6,325 nt of DNA from assembly GCA_021442845.1 (NCBI GenBank), contig JABUSD010000186.1, forward strand, positions 1-6,325, given 5' to 3'. The DNA comes from Holdemanella sp. (GTDB lineage: Bacteria; Bacillota_I; Bacilli_A; Erysipelotrichales; Erysipelotrichaceae). Shown here one piece after another: positions 1 to 6,310 of the stretch. The notes below the pieces were generated by a model. The model was not told the DNA's origin. It did not search any database and saw nothing but the letters and a program-made list of their open reading frames with translations. Each line of letters begins with the position of its first letter. Position 1 is the stretch's first letter. The position numbers and the translations under genes were made by a program.

Positions 1-82
1 AATAAATACAGTAATCAATTTACGAGAATTAGAATTTACACAAAATTTGTTGCACTATCTTCTATAAATTTCTTAATTTAAG

Positions 83-115
83 ATAATAAAAAAGGTCATG
101 GATTCTTCCATGACC
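83..115 (-). terminator. Intrinsic terminator of the superoxide reductase gene
   Basis: A perfect 9-bp stem (94-102 pairing with 107-115) closes a 4-base loop. Read on the minus strand it is followed by six T (93-88) and more A/T. It begins ten bases after the dfx stop codon (126-128), in the right direction to end that transcript. On the plus strand no T-run follows the hairpin, so it is not bidirectional. Confidence 0.9.
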
Positions 116-125
116 AAAATCATTT

Positions 126-500
126 CTACTTCTTCCAAAGACCGTGAAGGTTGCAATAAGCATATACAGCTTCCACTTCATCACCTTCGCAAAGCGCGAA
201 GCAAGCTTTTGGAGCCATATCTGGAGTCAATACTTTACGCTGATTCCCTTGTTTTGTCTGAATGGAAATCCATTCGATAAAGTGAGCGTCTGTCATAGGA
301 TGTTCTACTTCACCTACAGTGACATAAACCATATTTCCTTCTACTTTGAATGAAGGAACGTGTTTTTCAACAGCTGCATCTGTCGTTCCTGGTACTAATT
401 CAGTCATTTTCTGTCCACAGCACATTACAGGGACTCCTTTGTTCTTTACCATGGCAATGATATTTCCACAGTGTTCACAGATATAAAATTTTTGTTCCAT
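126..500 (-). CDS. dfx: Desulfoferrodoxin-type superoxide reductase (2Fe-SOR)
   Basis: This cytoplasmic enzyme reduces superoxide to hydrogen peroxide without making oxygen, and draws electrons from rubredoxin-like donors; it is typical of anaerobes. The 124 residues match the usual two-iron length. The N-terminal desulforedoxin domain has its four iron ligands, C8, C11, C27 and C28 (CxxC then CC). The C-terminal neelaredoxin domain has the full catalytic set by family comparison: H47, H67, H73, H119 and C116 for the Fe(His)4Cys centre, preceded by the E45-K46 pair that helps in catalysis. Nothing is missing. The ATG at 498-500 has a good Shine-Dalgarno (AAAAGGAGA, 508-516 read on minus) at normal spacing. 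The gene has its own promoter and terminator, so it is monocistronic, and it runs divergently from the yybS operon. Assignment to the family is secure; the physiological donor is unknown because no rubredoxin gene is in the window. Confidence 0.96.
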   Translation of the reverse strand: MEQKFYICEHCGNIIAMVKNKGVPVMCCGQKMTELVPGTTDAAVEKHVPSFKVEGNMVYVTVGEVEHPMTDAHFIEWISIQTKQGNQRKVLTPDMAPKACFALCEGDEVEAVYAYCNLHGLWKK

Positions 501-531
501 TTTGAAATCTCCTTTTCTAGTACCTATTCTA

Positions 532-556
532 ATTGAAATTGATTATTTTTCAATCA
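532..556 (-). promoter_or_regulatory. Two alternative hairpins in the dfx leader
   Basis: The predicted 5' leader of dfx (about 560 down to 501) contains two overlapping inverted repeats. One is a 7-bp stem, 532-538 with 548-554. The other is a 5-bp stem, 540-544 with 552-556. They share bases, so only one can form at a time. They are A/T-rich and weak. They may be a DNA operator, an mRNA-stabilising 5' structure, or chance in A/T-rich DNA. They do not match a PerR or Fur box well. Confidence 0.25.
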
Positions 557-566
557 TTTATTAATT

Positions 567-595
567 TTTATAAATGCATGCATAAATAATGTCAA
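567..595 (-). promoter_or_regulatory. Sigma-A-type promoter for dfx
   Basis: On the minus strand a perfect -35 TTGACA (595-590) is followed by a 17-base spacer and a -10 TATAAA (572-567), one base from consensus. The expected start is near 560, giving a leader of about 60 bases to the ATG at 500. The spacer contains a perfect 10-bp palindrome, atgcatgcat (574-583), lying between the two promoter boxes, where a bound repressor would block RNA polymerase. No regulator can be named from this sequence. Confidence 0.75.
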
Positions 596-636
596 CTTGT
601 GTATTTTAATAGAAATATAAAAAGAAACAGCTTAAC

Positions 637-819
637 ATGAAAGAAGTTTATGTAACATTAACAGGAACGAGTATTATTAAGGAAAGGATTTTTTAGAGAA
701 GGGAATGCATGTCAGCTGGTCGATTATCTGACAAGATGGAGGATACGATTATCGCAATAGTATTGCTTATAATGGAAAAAGGGATAGTACTAGAAATTGA
801 TTCTGAATATCTTAAATAG
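637..819 (+). pseudogene. Remnant of a small HIRAN-domain protein, middle deleted
   Basis: One reading frame runs from ATG 637 to TAG 817-819 with a single internal TAG at 694-696 (codon 20). The first part begins MKEVYVTLTGT and the second contains ECMSAGRLSDK, followed by a hydrophobic beta-like stretch. From memory, small HIRAN-domain proteins of Bacillota (roughly 90-100 residues) start with a K-x-[VI]-Y-[FV]-T-[LIV]-TGT strand and end with an ES-MSAGR-[LI]-x-DK-[IM]-x-D segment. The middle of the domain, with its EPDN-x-[YF]DK-type core, is absent here. This suggests a deletion of some 35-40 codons near 690-700. HIRAN domains bind DNA ends in helicase-like proteins; the stand-alone forms are not well understood. 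No strong Shine-Dalgarno precedes ATG 637. The segment from ATG 709 does have an AAGGG at 699-703 and could be made as a 36-residue peptide, so a functional small protein is the main alternative. A terminator follows two bases after the stop. Confidence 0.5.
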
Positions 820-821
820 AG

Positions 822-850
822 AGCCTGATGGGAATCAGGCTTTAAAATTT
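822..850 (+). terminator. Terminator-like hairpin after the HIRAN remnant
   Basis: A perfect 8-bp stem (822-829 with 834-841) with a GGGA loop is followed by TTTAAAATTTT. The T-run is broken by AAAA, so efficiency may be moderate. It starts two bases after the stop of the 637-819 remnant, which supports that remnant being the end of a once-real gene. The last bases of the tract form the -35 box of the next promoter. The minus-strand reading lacks a good T-run. Confidence 0.7.
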
Positions 851-877
851 TGACATTATAAGAATATAATATAGAAT
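842..877 (+). promoter_or_regulatory. Promoter of the yybS-gdpP-rplI-dnaB-walJ operon
   Basis: A perfect -35 TTGACA lies at 850-855, with TAGAAT at 872-877 as -10 after 16 bases. An overlapping alternative is TTAAAA (842-847), a 17-base spacer and a perfect TATAAT (865-870). Start sites would fall near 884 or near 877, so the message would have between zero and about seven bases before the ATG at 884. This is the only good promoter seen upstream of the five-gene cluster. Confidence 0.6.
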
Positions 878-883
878 AGATTT

Positions 884-1747
884 ATGAAAACAACAAAACA
901 ATTAACACGAGGGGCTATGGTATGTGCCATTTATGGAGCCCTTCTATTACTGAATCAGCAGACAGCATTGACAATTGAAACAGCCGCATCCTGGGTTTTT
1001 GTATTTCCGATTTTAATCTATACGGCCACATCCACCATCCAGATGGGAGCAATTGCATGTGTTGCTATGGCTTTCATGTCATTTTTATTTGGTGGCTTTA
1101 CAACCTGGGTTTATAGCTGGACTTCTTTAGTGACGGGGTTTGTCTATGGAATTGGAATCCAGAAGAAATGGAAGAATATGACAAATTTCAGTATCTGTCT
1201 GATTCTGTCGATTATTTCAAACTATTTAACGCTCGTGGTATGGGCGAAAATTTTTGGAATGGATCTGAATGCCGATTTTGAATCGATTCATCATCTAATT
1301 CCTTTTATCAACTTTAAAGTATTTTTAAGCATTTATGTTGTCTTTATGGGATTGCTGCAGGCTTTATGCATTCATATGGTATCCATTTTAATCTGTATCC
1401 GTTTAAAGATTGAAATTGCACCAATCACTCCATTGAATCATATACCACCTTCCTTTAAAGCGGGAATTCTTTCCCTTGCTTACTGGCTATTTTTCTTTAT
1501 CAGCCCTTATATGATACAATATTCTGAAAGGGCTATGGATATTATGCAGATTCTTTTTGTGTTAGATTGTTTTCTGCTTATGTATTATGGTGTATTATAT
1601 ATTGCAGATTTCTGTGCCCGGCATAGTCTTTTCAAACTTTCACGATTTGTTGTTATGGGCGTGTTTATCCCTGGAATAAATCTGATTTATCTAATTATGG
1701 GAGAATTGGACTGTCTTTTACAGTTAAGAAGAAAAAGAGAGCAATAG
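884..1747 (+). CDS. yybS: YybS-family (DUF2232) polytopic membrane protein
   Basis: The 287-residue protein is almost entirely hydrophobic, with eight or nine likely membrane segments, roughly at residues 11-30, 37-52, 54-74, 76-92, 101-122, 146-172, 193-214, 220-245 and 256-277. It has a positively charged N-terminus (MKTTKQLTRGAM) and a basic C-terminal tail (LRRKREQ). Length and position directly before gdpP match YybS of Bacillus, a DUF2232 protein of unknown molecular function that resembles the S components of ECF vitamin transporters. The family's typical T-x-GA opening supports ATG 884 as the start. That start has no Shine-Dalgarno, and an in-frame TAG at 872-874 rules out a longer reading. 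ATG 917, preceded by GAGGGG at only two to four bases, would lose the conserved opening and is less likely. The gene ends 12 bases before gdpP, and the gdpP ribosome site overlaps its stop codon. The substrate, if any, is not known. Confidence 0.85.
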   Translation: MKTTKQLTRGAMVCAIYGALLLLNQQTALTIETAASWVFVFPILIYTATSTIQMGAIACVAMAFMSFLFGGFTTWVYSWTSLVTGFVYGIGIQKKWKNMTNFSICLILSIISNYLTLVVWAKIFGMDLNADFESIHHLIPFINFKVFLSIYVVFMGLLQALCIHMVSILICIRLKIEIAPITPLNHIPPSFKAGILSLAYWLFFFISPYMIQYSERAMDIMQILFVLDCFLLMYYGVLYIADFCARHSLFKLSRFVVMGVFIPGINLIYLIMGELDCLLQLRRKREQ

Positions 1748-1759
1748 GAGAGAGTAAAT

Positions 1760-3724
1760 ATGAAGAATTTTATTAAATGGAGAAAACGATGGATGGTTCC
1801 ATTTTTTATCATGATTGGCTCACTGATATATTTAGCTTATAGTAAAAACTGGACAGCTTTTGCGATAACATTTCTGGCAACGGCTGGGTTTTCCTTTGTC
1901 TTTTATAATTTCTGGTTTGAAGTTAAGCATTCAGGAATTCAAACGGAGTTTGACATTTCAAGAATATTAGGAAAAGATGCCAAGGATGCCTTGAATTTAG
2001 GTGGTGTGGGAATCCTTACATATGATGAAAACTATATGGTGACATGGACATCCCCTCTGTTTACGGAAAAGGGAATCAATCTGTTGAATCAGAAGCTGAC
2101 ATCATGGATTGAAGATATACGATCTTTACTGGATGGCGAGGTTGATGTCATCGTTGGTGAATATAAAGGCTGTTTTTATGAAATTACAAAAAAGGAAGAT
2201 GCATCCTTATTGTTTGTCAAAGATATTACCGAGATGCATAAGTTAAAACAGACTTTTGAAGACAATGAAATCGTTGTTGGAATTATGACACTGGATAACT
2301 ATATGGAATACCAGGCTTATGAAAATGAAGAGATTATCGCTAATATCAATACGCATTTAAGAACGTCCTGCGTGACATGGGCTGCCGAGAATGGCATTTT
2401 GATACGTCGCTTGCGCTCAGATCGTTTTCTTATGGTTTTGAATATGGACATTCTAAAGAAAATCCGTTCCCAGAACTTTACAATTCTGCAGGAAATCAAG
2501 GACAAGGCACAAAAGCTGGATGTCAATATCACATTGAGTATGGCCTTTGCCTATGGATCGAATGAGTTTCCTATTCTAGATAATATGGTTAATGAATTGA
2601 TTGAATTGGCACAGAATCGTGGTGGTGATCAGGCAGCGATTCGTGGTGCTGGTGGTACGGTTCAGTTTATCGGTGGTAATTCTGAACTTGGTTCTGCCCG
2701 TTCAAAAGTGCGTGCACGTATTATGGCACAATCAGTTCAGGAAGCAATCATAAACTGCAACAAGGTATTCATTGCCGGACACACCCATTCGGATTTTGAC
2801 TGTATGGGAGCGGCCTTAAGCCTTTCAAACTGGGCAACGGCATTGCGAAAAGATGCCTATATCGTATTGGAAGGTGTCAGTCGTGATAAACAGCTTCAAA
2901 ATGTTATGAATCATTATAAAACGGTTCTAGATGAAAGACATGTATTCATTAGTCCAGAATTGGCTAAGGAACAGATGGATTATGAAAAGGATCTTCTGAT
3001 TATGGTCGATCATGGAATTCCATATATCAGTAGCGCAAAGGATTTTGCCAACGATTGTAGTCGAATTGTTGTAGTGGATCACCACCGCAAGAATGAAAAG
3101 TTTGTTCGTAATCCAATGCTTACATATGTGGAAAGTACCGCAAGTTCTACCTGTGAGCTGATTGTGGAAATGCTGCAGAATACACCAAATCACGTTCCTA
3201 TCTTTGAAGCGGAAGCAACAATCATGTATCTTGGAATCCTTGTGGATACCAATCGATTCAAGATGCATACAGATGCACGTACCTTTGAAGCTGCTTCTAC
3301 CCTTCGCACATGGGGGGCAAACTTCAAACTGGCAGAAAAGGGATTGCAGGAAGATTATCGACGCATTCAGAAGCGCAATAGAATTTTCAACAGTGCCCAT
3401 CTTGTCTATGATTATTTCATGGTTGCCAGTGTGGATGATTATGCCGATCGAACATTGATTTCTCAGGTATCGGATTCACTGCTGCTGGTAAAAGGAATAC
3501 GAGCTTCCTTTACAATTGCGTATACATCACCAAACAAAGAGGTTGTATCGGTATCGGCAAGAAGTGATGGAACAATCAATGTACAGAAGATTATCGAACA
3601 GATGCAGGGTGGCGGACACTTTACCGCAGCTGCTGTTGAAAGAAAGAATACCACTGTTCAAGAAGTGGAAAATGAGTTATTAGGTATTATTAAGGAGGTA
3701 TACGATGAAGGTAATTTTGCTTAA
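1760..3724 (+). CDS. gdpP: Cyclic-di-AMP phosphodiesterase GdpP
   Basis: This membrane-anchored enzyme hydrolyses cyclic-di-AMP to 5'-pApA and so affects potassium and osmotic balance, cell-wall homeostasis and beta-lactam tolerance. The 654 residues carry the standard order. Two membrane segments lie at about 12-28 and 32-52. A degenerate PAS-like region (about 75-160) is heme-binding in some relatives. A degenerate GGDEF domain (about 170-300) has SDRF at 220-223 in place of GGDEF, so cyclase activity is not expected. The DHH domain (about 335-500) and DHHA1 domain (about 560-648) follow. Metal ligands are visible: H341, D345 and D347 in HTHSDFD, D417 in VDHG, D440-H441-H442, and D496 in LVDTN. 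The DHHA1 substrate loop is GGGHFTAAA from G617. AGGAG at 1746-1750 serves the start at 1760. The last 20 bases overlap rplI. All expected catalytic residues are present, so the enzyme should be active. Confidence 0.96.
   Translation: MKNFIKWRKRWMVPFFIMIGSLIYLAYSKNWTAFAITFLATAGFSFVFYNFWFEVKHSGIQTEFDISRILGKDAKDALNLGGVGILTYDENYMVTWTSPLFTEKGINLLNQKLTSWIEDIRSLLDGEVDVIVGEYKGCFYEITKKEDASLLFVKDITEMHKLKQTFEDNEIVVGIMTLDNYMEYQAYENEEIIANINTHLRTSCVTWAAENGILIRRLRSDRFLMVLNMDILKKIRSQNFTILQEIKDKAQKLDVNITLSMAFAYGSNEFPILDNMVNELIELAQNRGGDQAAIRGAGGTVQFIGGNSELGSARSKVRARIMAQSVQEAIINCNKVFIAGHTHSDFDCMGAALSLSNWATALRKDAYIVLEGVSRDKQLQNVMNHYKTVLDERHVFISPELAKEQMDYEKDLLIMVDHGIPYISSAKDFANDCSRIVVVDHHRKNEKFVRNPMLTYVESTASSTCELIVEMLQNTPNHVPIFEAEATIMYLGILVDTNRFKMHTDARTFEAASTLRTWGANFKLAEKGLQEDYRRIQKRNRIFNSAHLVYDYFMVASVDDYADRTLISQVSDSLLLVKGIRASFTIAYTSPNKEVVSVSARSDGTINVQKIIEQMQGGGHFTAAAVERKNTTVQEVENELLGIIKEVYDEGNFA
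3692..3698 (+). promoter_or_regulatory. Strong Shine-Dalgarno for rplI inside gdpP
   Basis: AAGGAGG, a full match to the anti-Shine-Dalgarno, lies six bases before the rplI ATG (3705) and within the gdpP reading frame. It supports high translation of the ribosomal protein independently of, or coupled to, the end of gdpP translation. It also fixes the rplI start. Confidence 0.85.
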
Positions 3725-4154
3725 GGACGTAAAAAATGTCGGAAAGAAAGATGATATTAAAGAAGTAAGTGATGGATATGCTCGTAACTACTTAATCAAG
3801 AATAAGTTAGCTGTTGCATATACAAAAGGATCGGTAAAGATTCTGGATGCCCAGTTAGAGGAACGCCGTCTACAGGAAGAAGAATTAAAAAGACAGGCAG
3901 AAGCGATTGCTGCAAAACTAAAGGAAATGAAATTTGAATTCTATCTGAATGCTGGTAAGGAAGGACAGGTGTTTGGAAGCATCTCTTCAAAACAGATTGC
4001 CGAAGCGCTTGCCAAAGCGGGAATCAATGTCGAAAGAAGAAAAATCATGATGGAACAGCCAGTGGCTTCCCTTGGATTCTCGCATGTAAAGGTTGACCTT
4101 TATAGAGGACAGGTAATTGGAGATATTACAGTATTGGTTCATGGGAAAGGATAG
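3705..4154 (+). CDS. rplI: 50S ribosomal protein L9 (bL9)
   Basis: bL9 binds 23S rRNA near the base of the L1 stalk and reaches out from the ribosome; it helps maintain reading frame and limits ribosome collisions. At 149 residues it has the normal length. The N-terminal RNA-binding domain (1 to about 52) begins MKVILLKDVKNVGKK and keeps the signature EVSDGYARNYLI (20-31). A long charged linking helix runs from about 41 to 75 (QLEERRLQEEELKRQ region). The C-terminal domain (about 78-149) contains the conserved GSISSKQIAEAL segment. The usual LIP(K/R)G after the signature is LIKNK here, a small variation. The start overlaps the end of gdpP by 20 bases in another frame, and dnaB begins seven bases after the stop. 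The gdpP-rplI-dnaB order is conserved in Bacillota. Confidence 0.97.
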   Translation: MKVILLKDVKNVGKKDDIKEVSDGYARNYLIKNKLAVAYTKGSVKILDAQLEERRLQEEELKRQAEAIAAKLKEMKFEFYLNAGKEGQVFGSISSKQIAEALAKAGINVERRKIMMEQPVASLGFSHVKVDLYRGQVIGDITVLVHGKG

Positions 4155-4161
4155 ATGATAC

Positions 4162-5508
4162 ATGGCTAGAGAACTTCCAAATAGTCAGCCAATCGAACAA
4201 TCCTTGTTGGGATCCATACTGATTTATCCATCGGTTATGCAGGAATGCATGGAGATGGATTTACGTGAAGATGAATTCTATCTGCCTGGACATCAGAAGA
4301 TATTCCAGGCAATGCAGGAAATCAATGGATCTGGTCAATTAATTGATTTGAATACACTGATTACAAAATTAAATGATAAAAGTGAATTGGATATCGCAGG
4401 GGGAACGGATTATATTATCCGTTTAGCGGATAGTGCCATCAGTTCTGCCAATACCAAAAACTATATTGAGACAATCAAGAACAAGGCACAGCTGCGCCAG
4501 CTGATCTATACAGCGGATCGCATTGGTCAGAATGCCTATGAATCCAATGAAGATATCGATGTCATACTGGATGAAGCCGAACGTTCCATCATGGATGTCA
4601 CAAGGCATCGCCGTGGAGAAGAATTTGAATCCAGTGAACTGATCGTTTCCAGAGTGATTGAGGAAATCAACAATCTGAAGAATAAAAAAGGGGTTACCGG
4701 TATTTCCACAGGCTTTGTAACGCTTGATAAGATGACAAACGGATTCCAGAAAGGGGATCTGATCATTTTAGCAGCACGTCCTGCCGTTGGTAAATCCGCC
4801 TTTGCCCTTAATATTCTGAATCAGGCCGCCAAGCGCAATCCAGGTGCAGTGGCTATGTTCTCGCTGGAAATGCCATCGGAACAGCTGATGAAGCGTCTTT
4901 TAAGCTGTGAATCCCAGGTGGTATCCAACAAGCTTCGTGATGGAAAACTGAACAGTGAAGAAATGTCCCGTTTACATAGTGCAGGAACGCGTTTATCCGA
5001 AAGAAAGATCTTTATCGATGATACATCCAGCATAAAAGTAAGCCAGATTTTTTCAAAGTGCCGTAAACTGAAAAACGAATATGGAGTTATCTCACTTGTC
5101 ATTATCGACTATCTGCAGCTGATTACAGGAACAAGAGCGGATTCGCGCCAGCAGGAGGTTTCGGATATCTCTCGTAATCTGAAGATTCTGGCAAAGGAAC
5201 TGGAATGTCCTGTGATTGCCTTATCCCAGTTGTCTCGTAAGGTGGAAGATCGAAATGATCATCGACCACAGCTATCAGATTTAAGAGAATCCGGATCAAT
5301 CGAACAGGATGCAGATATTGTCATGTTTCTATATCGTGAAAAATACTATGACAAGGAAAACGATGAAAAGGATGATACAGAGCTGATTGAAGTCAGCCTG
5401 GCAAAACATAGAAATGGTGGAATCGGTACTTTCAAACTTGCTTTTGAAAAGGAGATTTCAAGATTTACAAATGTCGCAAATTCAGGAGATGATGTTCATG
5501 CGCATTGA
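4162..5508 (+). CDS. dnaB: Replicative DNA helicase DnaB (DnaC of Bacillus)
   Basis: This hexameric ATPase moves 5' to 3' on the lagging strand, unwinds the replication fork and binds primase. The 448 residues are full length, with no intein. The N-terminal helical domain covers about 1-105 and opens with the typical LPNSQPIEQSLLGSIL. A linker leads to the RecA-like motor (about 178-440). Visible motifs are Walker A ARPAVGKS (205-212), the catalytic glutamate in FSLEMP (E236), Walker B VIIDYLQL (D316), the sensor-like ALSQLSR (353-359), the DnaB signature DLRESGSIEQDAD (373-385), and the K415/R417 finger residues in AKHRNGG. The start at 4162 has AAAGGAT (4146-4152) at about nine bases. It lies seven bases after rplI. 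The last 11 bases overlap walJ in another frame, suggesting coupled translation. Every catalytic residue expected for the family is present. Confidence 0.97.
   Translation: MARELPNSQPIEQSLLGSILIYPSVMQECMEMDLREDEFYLPGHQKIFQAMQEINGSGQLIDLNTLITKLNDKSELDIAGGTDYIIRLADSAISSANTKNYIETIKNKAQLRQLIYTADRIGQNAYESNEDIDVILDEAERSIMDVTRHRRGEEFESSELIVSRVIEEINNLKNKKGVTGISTGFVTLDKMTNGFQKGDLIILAARPAVGKSAFALNILNQAAKRNPGAVAMFSLEMPSEQLMKRLLSCESQVVSNKLRDGKLNSEEMSRLHSAGTRLSERKIFIDDTSSIKVSQIFSKCRKLKNEYGVISLVIIDYLQLITGTRADSRQQEVSDISRNLKILAKELECPVIALSQLSRKVEDRNDHRPQLSDLRESGSIEQDADIVMFLYREKYYDKENDEKDDTELIEVSLAKHRNGGIGTFKLAFEKEISRFTNVANSGDDVHAH
5484..5488 (+). promoter_or_regulatory. Shine-Dalgarno that decides the walJ start
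   Basis: AGGAG sits nine bases before ATG 5498, inside the dnaB end. Two other in-frame ATGs (5489 and 5492) are zero and three bases from this site, too close for use. The first in-frame ATG at 5387 lacks a ribosome site and would add 37 residues that merely shadow dnaB. Confidence 0.75.
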
Positions 5509-6244
5509 TCTTCTTACGAGCGGTTCAAAAGGGAATAGCTGCTTAGTCCGCGATGGAAAGACAACCATTCTGATTGATTGTGGTTCAACAAAGAAGTATT
5601 TAATGGATGAATTTAGAAATGTAGATGTAAAGGTGAATGATATCCAGGGTGTTTTAATTACGCATGCTCATACGGATCATGTTTCCCAATTGAAACACTT
5701 TGCCCATTTACCTGTCTATTCCTTCTGTTCTCTGGATGCCTTTAAATTGGCAGATTATCGAAGAATCACACCGGGAACTATCTTTACTATCGGTACCTTT
5801 ACAATCCGTGTTATTCGCTTATCGCATGATAGTCCCAATACAATCGGATTTGTCATCTATAACGATTTGCATAAGCTCGTTTATATTACCGATACGGGAT
5901 ATATTCCAAACAATGAACATGCCTATCTAAAGGATGCAAATTATTATATTCTGGAATCAAACCATGATATTGGCATGCTGATGGCATCTTCAAGACCGAT
6001 GTATCTAAAACAGCGTATTCTTGGTGATTCTGGTCATCTATGCAATGAACTGGCTTCTAAATATCTGCTTTCTTTTATAGGAGAAAGAACAAAATATGTC
6101 ATTCTTGCCCATATCTCTGATGAGTGCAATACAATCGATAGGGCATTGGATGTATTTAATGATGAATTATCACGAAATAAGCATCCGTTCAACGGTATTG
6201 TTAAAGCGATGCCACAAAGAACCCGATATTCTATTGTAGACTGA
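5498..6244 (+). CDS. walJ: Metallo-beta-lactamase-fold hydrolase, WalJ/YycJ family
   Basis: WalJ (YycJ) is a cytoplasmic metallo-beta-lactamase-fold protein, shown as a 5' exonuclease in Bacillus and linked in Gram-positives to coordination of cell division with replication. The protein has 248 residues, close to the usual 250-270. It begins MRIDLLTSGSKGNSCLV, the family's [LA]SGS-x-GN opening. Metal-site motifs follow: HAHTDH at 56-61, H110 in LSHDS, D132 in TDTGYI and H205 in LAHISDECN. Family-specific motifs are ESNHDIGML (153-161) and RILGDSGHLCN (173-183), which closely resemble the Bacillus YycJ segments ESNHDVEML and RRILSDVGHVSN. ATG 5498 is chosen on its ribosome site and on where family similarity begins. 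It overlaps dnaB by 11 bases. In Bacillus this gene sits in the walRKHIJ operon; here it directly follows dnaB, and no walR or walK is in the window. The family is clear; exact substrate is inferred only. Confidence 0.88.
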   Translation: MRIDLLTSGSKGNSCLVRDGKTTILIDCGSTKKYLMDEFRNVDVKVNDIQGVLITHAHTDHVSQLKHFAHLPVYSFCSLDAFKLADYRRITPGTIFTIGTFTIRVIRLSHDSPNTIGFVIYNDLHKLVYITDTGYIPNNEHAYLKDANYYILESNHDIGMLMASSRPMYLKQRILGDSGHLCNELASKYLLSFIGERTKYVILAHISDECNTIDRALDVFNDELSRNKHPFNGIVKAMPQRTRYSIVD

Positions 6245-6263
6245 GGATTCAGTCTCATTTTTT
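6238..6263 (+). terminator. Intrinsic terminator of the operon
   Basis: A perfect 7-bp stem (6238-6244 with 6249-6255) with a GGAT loop is followed by CA and six T (6258-6263), then GTTTT. The left arm includes the last codon and the TGA stop of walJ, so the ribosome finishing translation would cover the hairpin. This marks the end of the five-gene transcript. Confidence 0.85.
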
Positions 6264-6282
6264 GTTTTGGATTTATAATTAA

Positions 6283-6310
6283 TTGAATTCTAAATATTTT
6301 GAATTATAAT
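6283..6310 (+). promoter_or_regulatory. Candidate promoter for a gene beyond the window
   Basis: TTGAAT (6283-6288) and a perfect TATAAT (6305-6310) are 16 bases apart on the plus strand, just after the operon terminator. The region also holds an 8-bp inverted repeat, TTATAATT (6273-6280) and AATTATAA (6302-6309), flanking the -35 box. The DNA is extremely A/T-rich, so chance matches are likely; support comes mainly from the position after a terminator. Confidence 0.4.

Noticed and set aside
1..82. Possible gene end, promoter or RNA at the left edge
   Set aside because: No frame, ribosome site, stable hairpin or well-spaced promoter pair can be supported in this A/T-rich stretch.
71..83. Odd-length palindrome TCTTAATTTAAGA downstream of the dfx terminator
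   Set aside because: It is made almost only of A and T, lies after the terminator, and has no promoter boxes around it; chance is sufficient.
98..280. Plus-strand 60-codon open frame
   Set aside because: It is antisense to the well-supported superoxide reductase gene, starts inside that gene's terminator hairpin and has no recognisable family features.
532..572. PerR or Fur box near the dfx promoter
   Set aside because: A TGATT...AATCA pattern is present, but spacing and inner bases do not fit the 7-1-7 PerR or Fur consensus.
2927..3400. Long minus-strand open frame of 157 codons opposite gdpP
   Set aside because: It lies wholly opposite the conserved DHH domain, has no ribosome site or promoter that stands out, and is a by-product of gdpP codon use.
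5387..5497. N-terminal extension of walJ from an earlier ATG
   Set aside because: These 37 codons overlap dnaB in another frame, lack a ribosome site, and the family similarity begins at ATG 5498.
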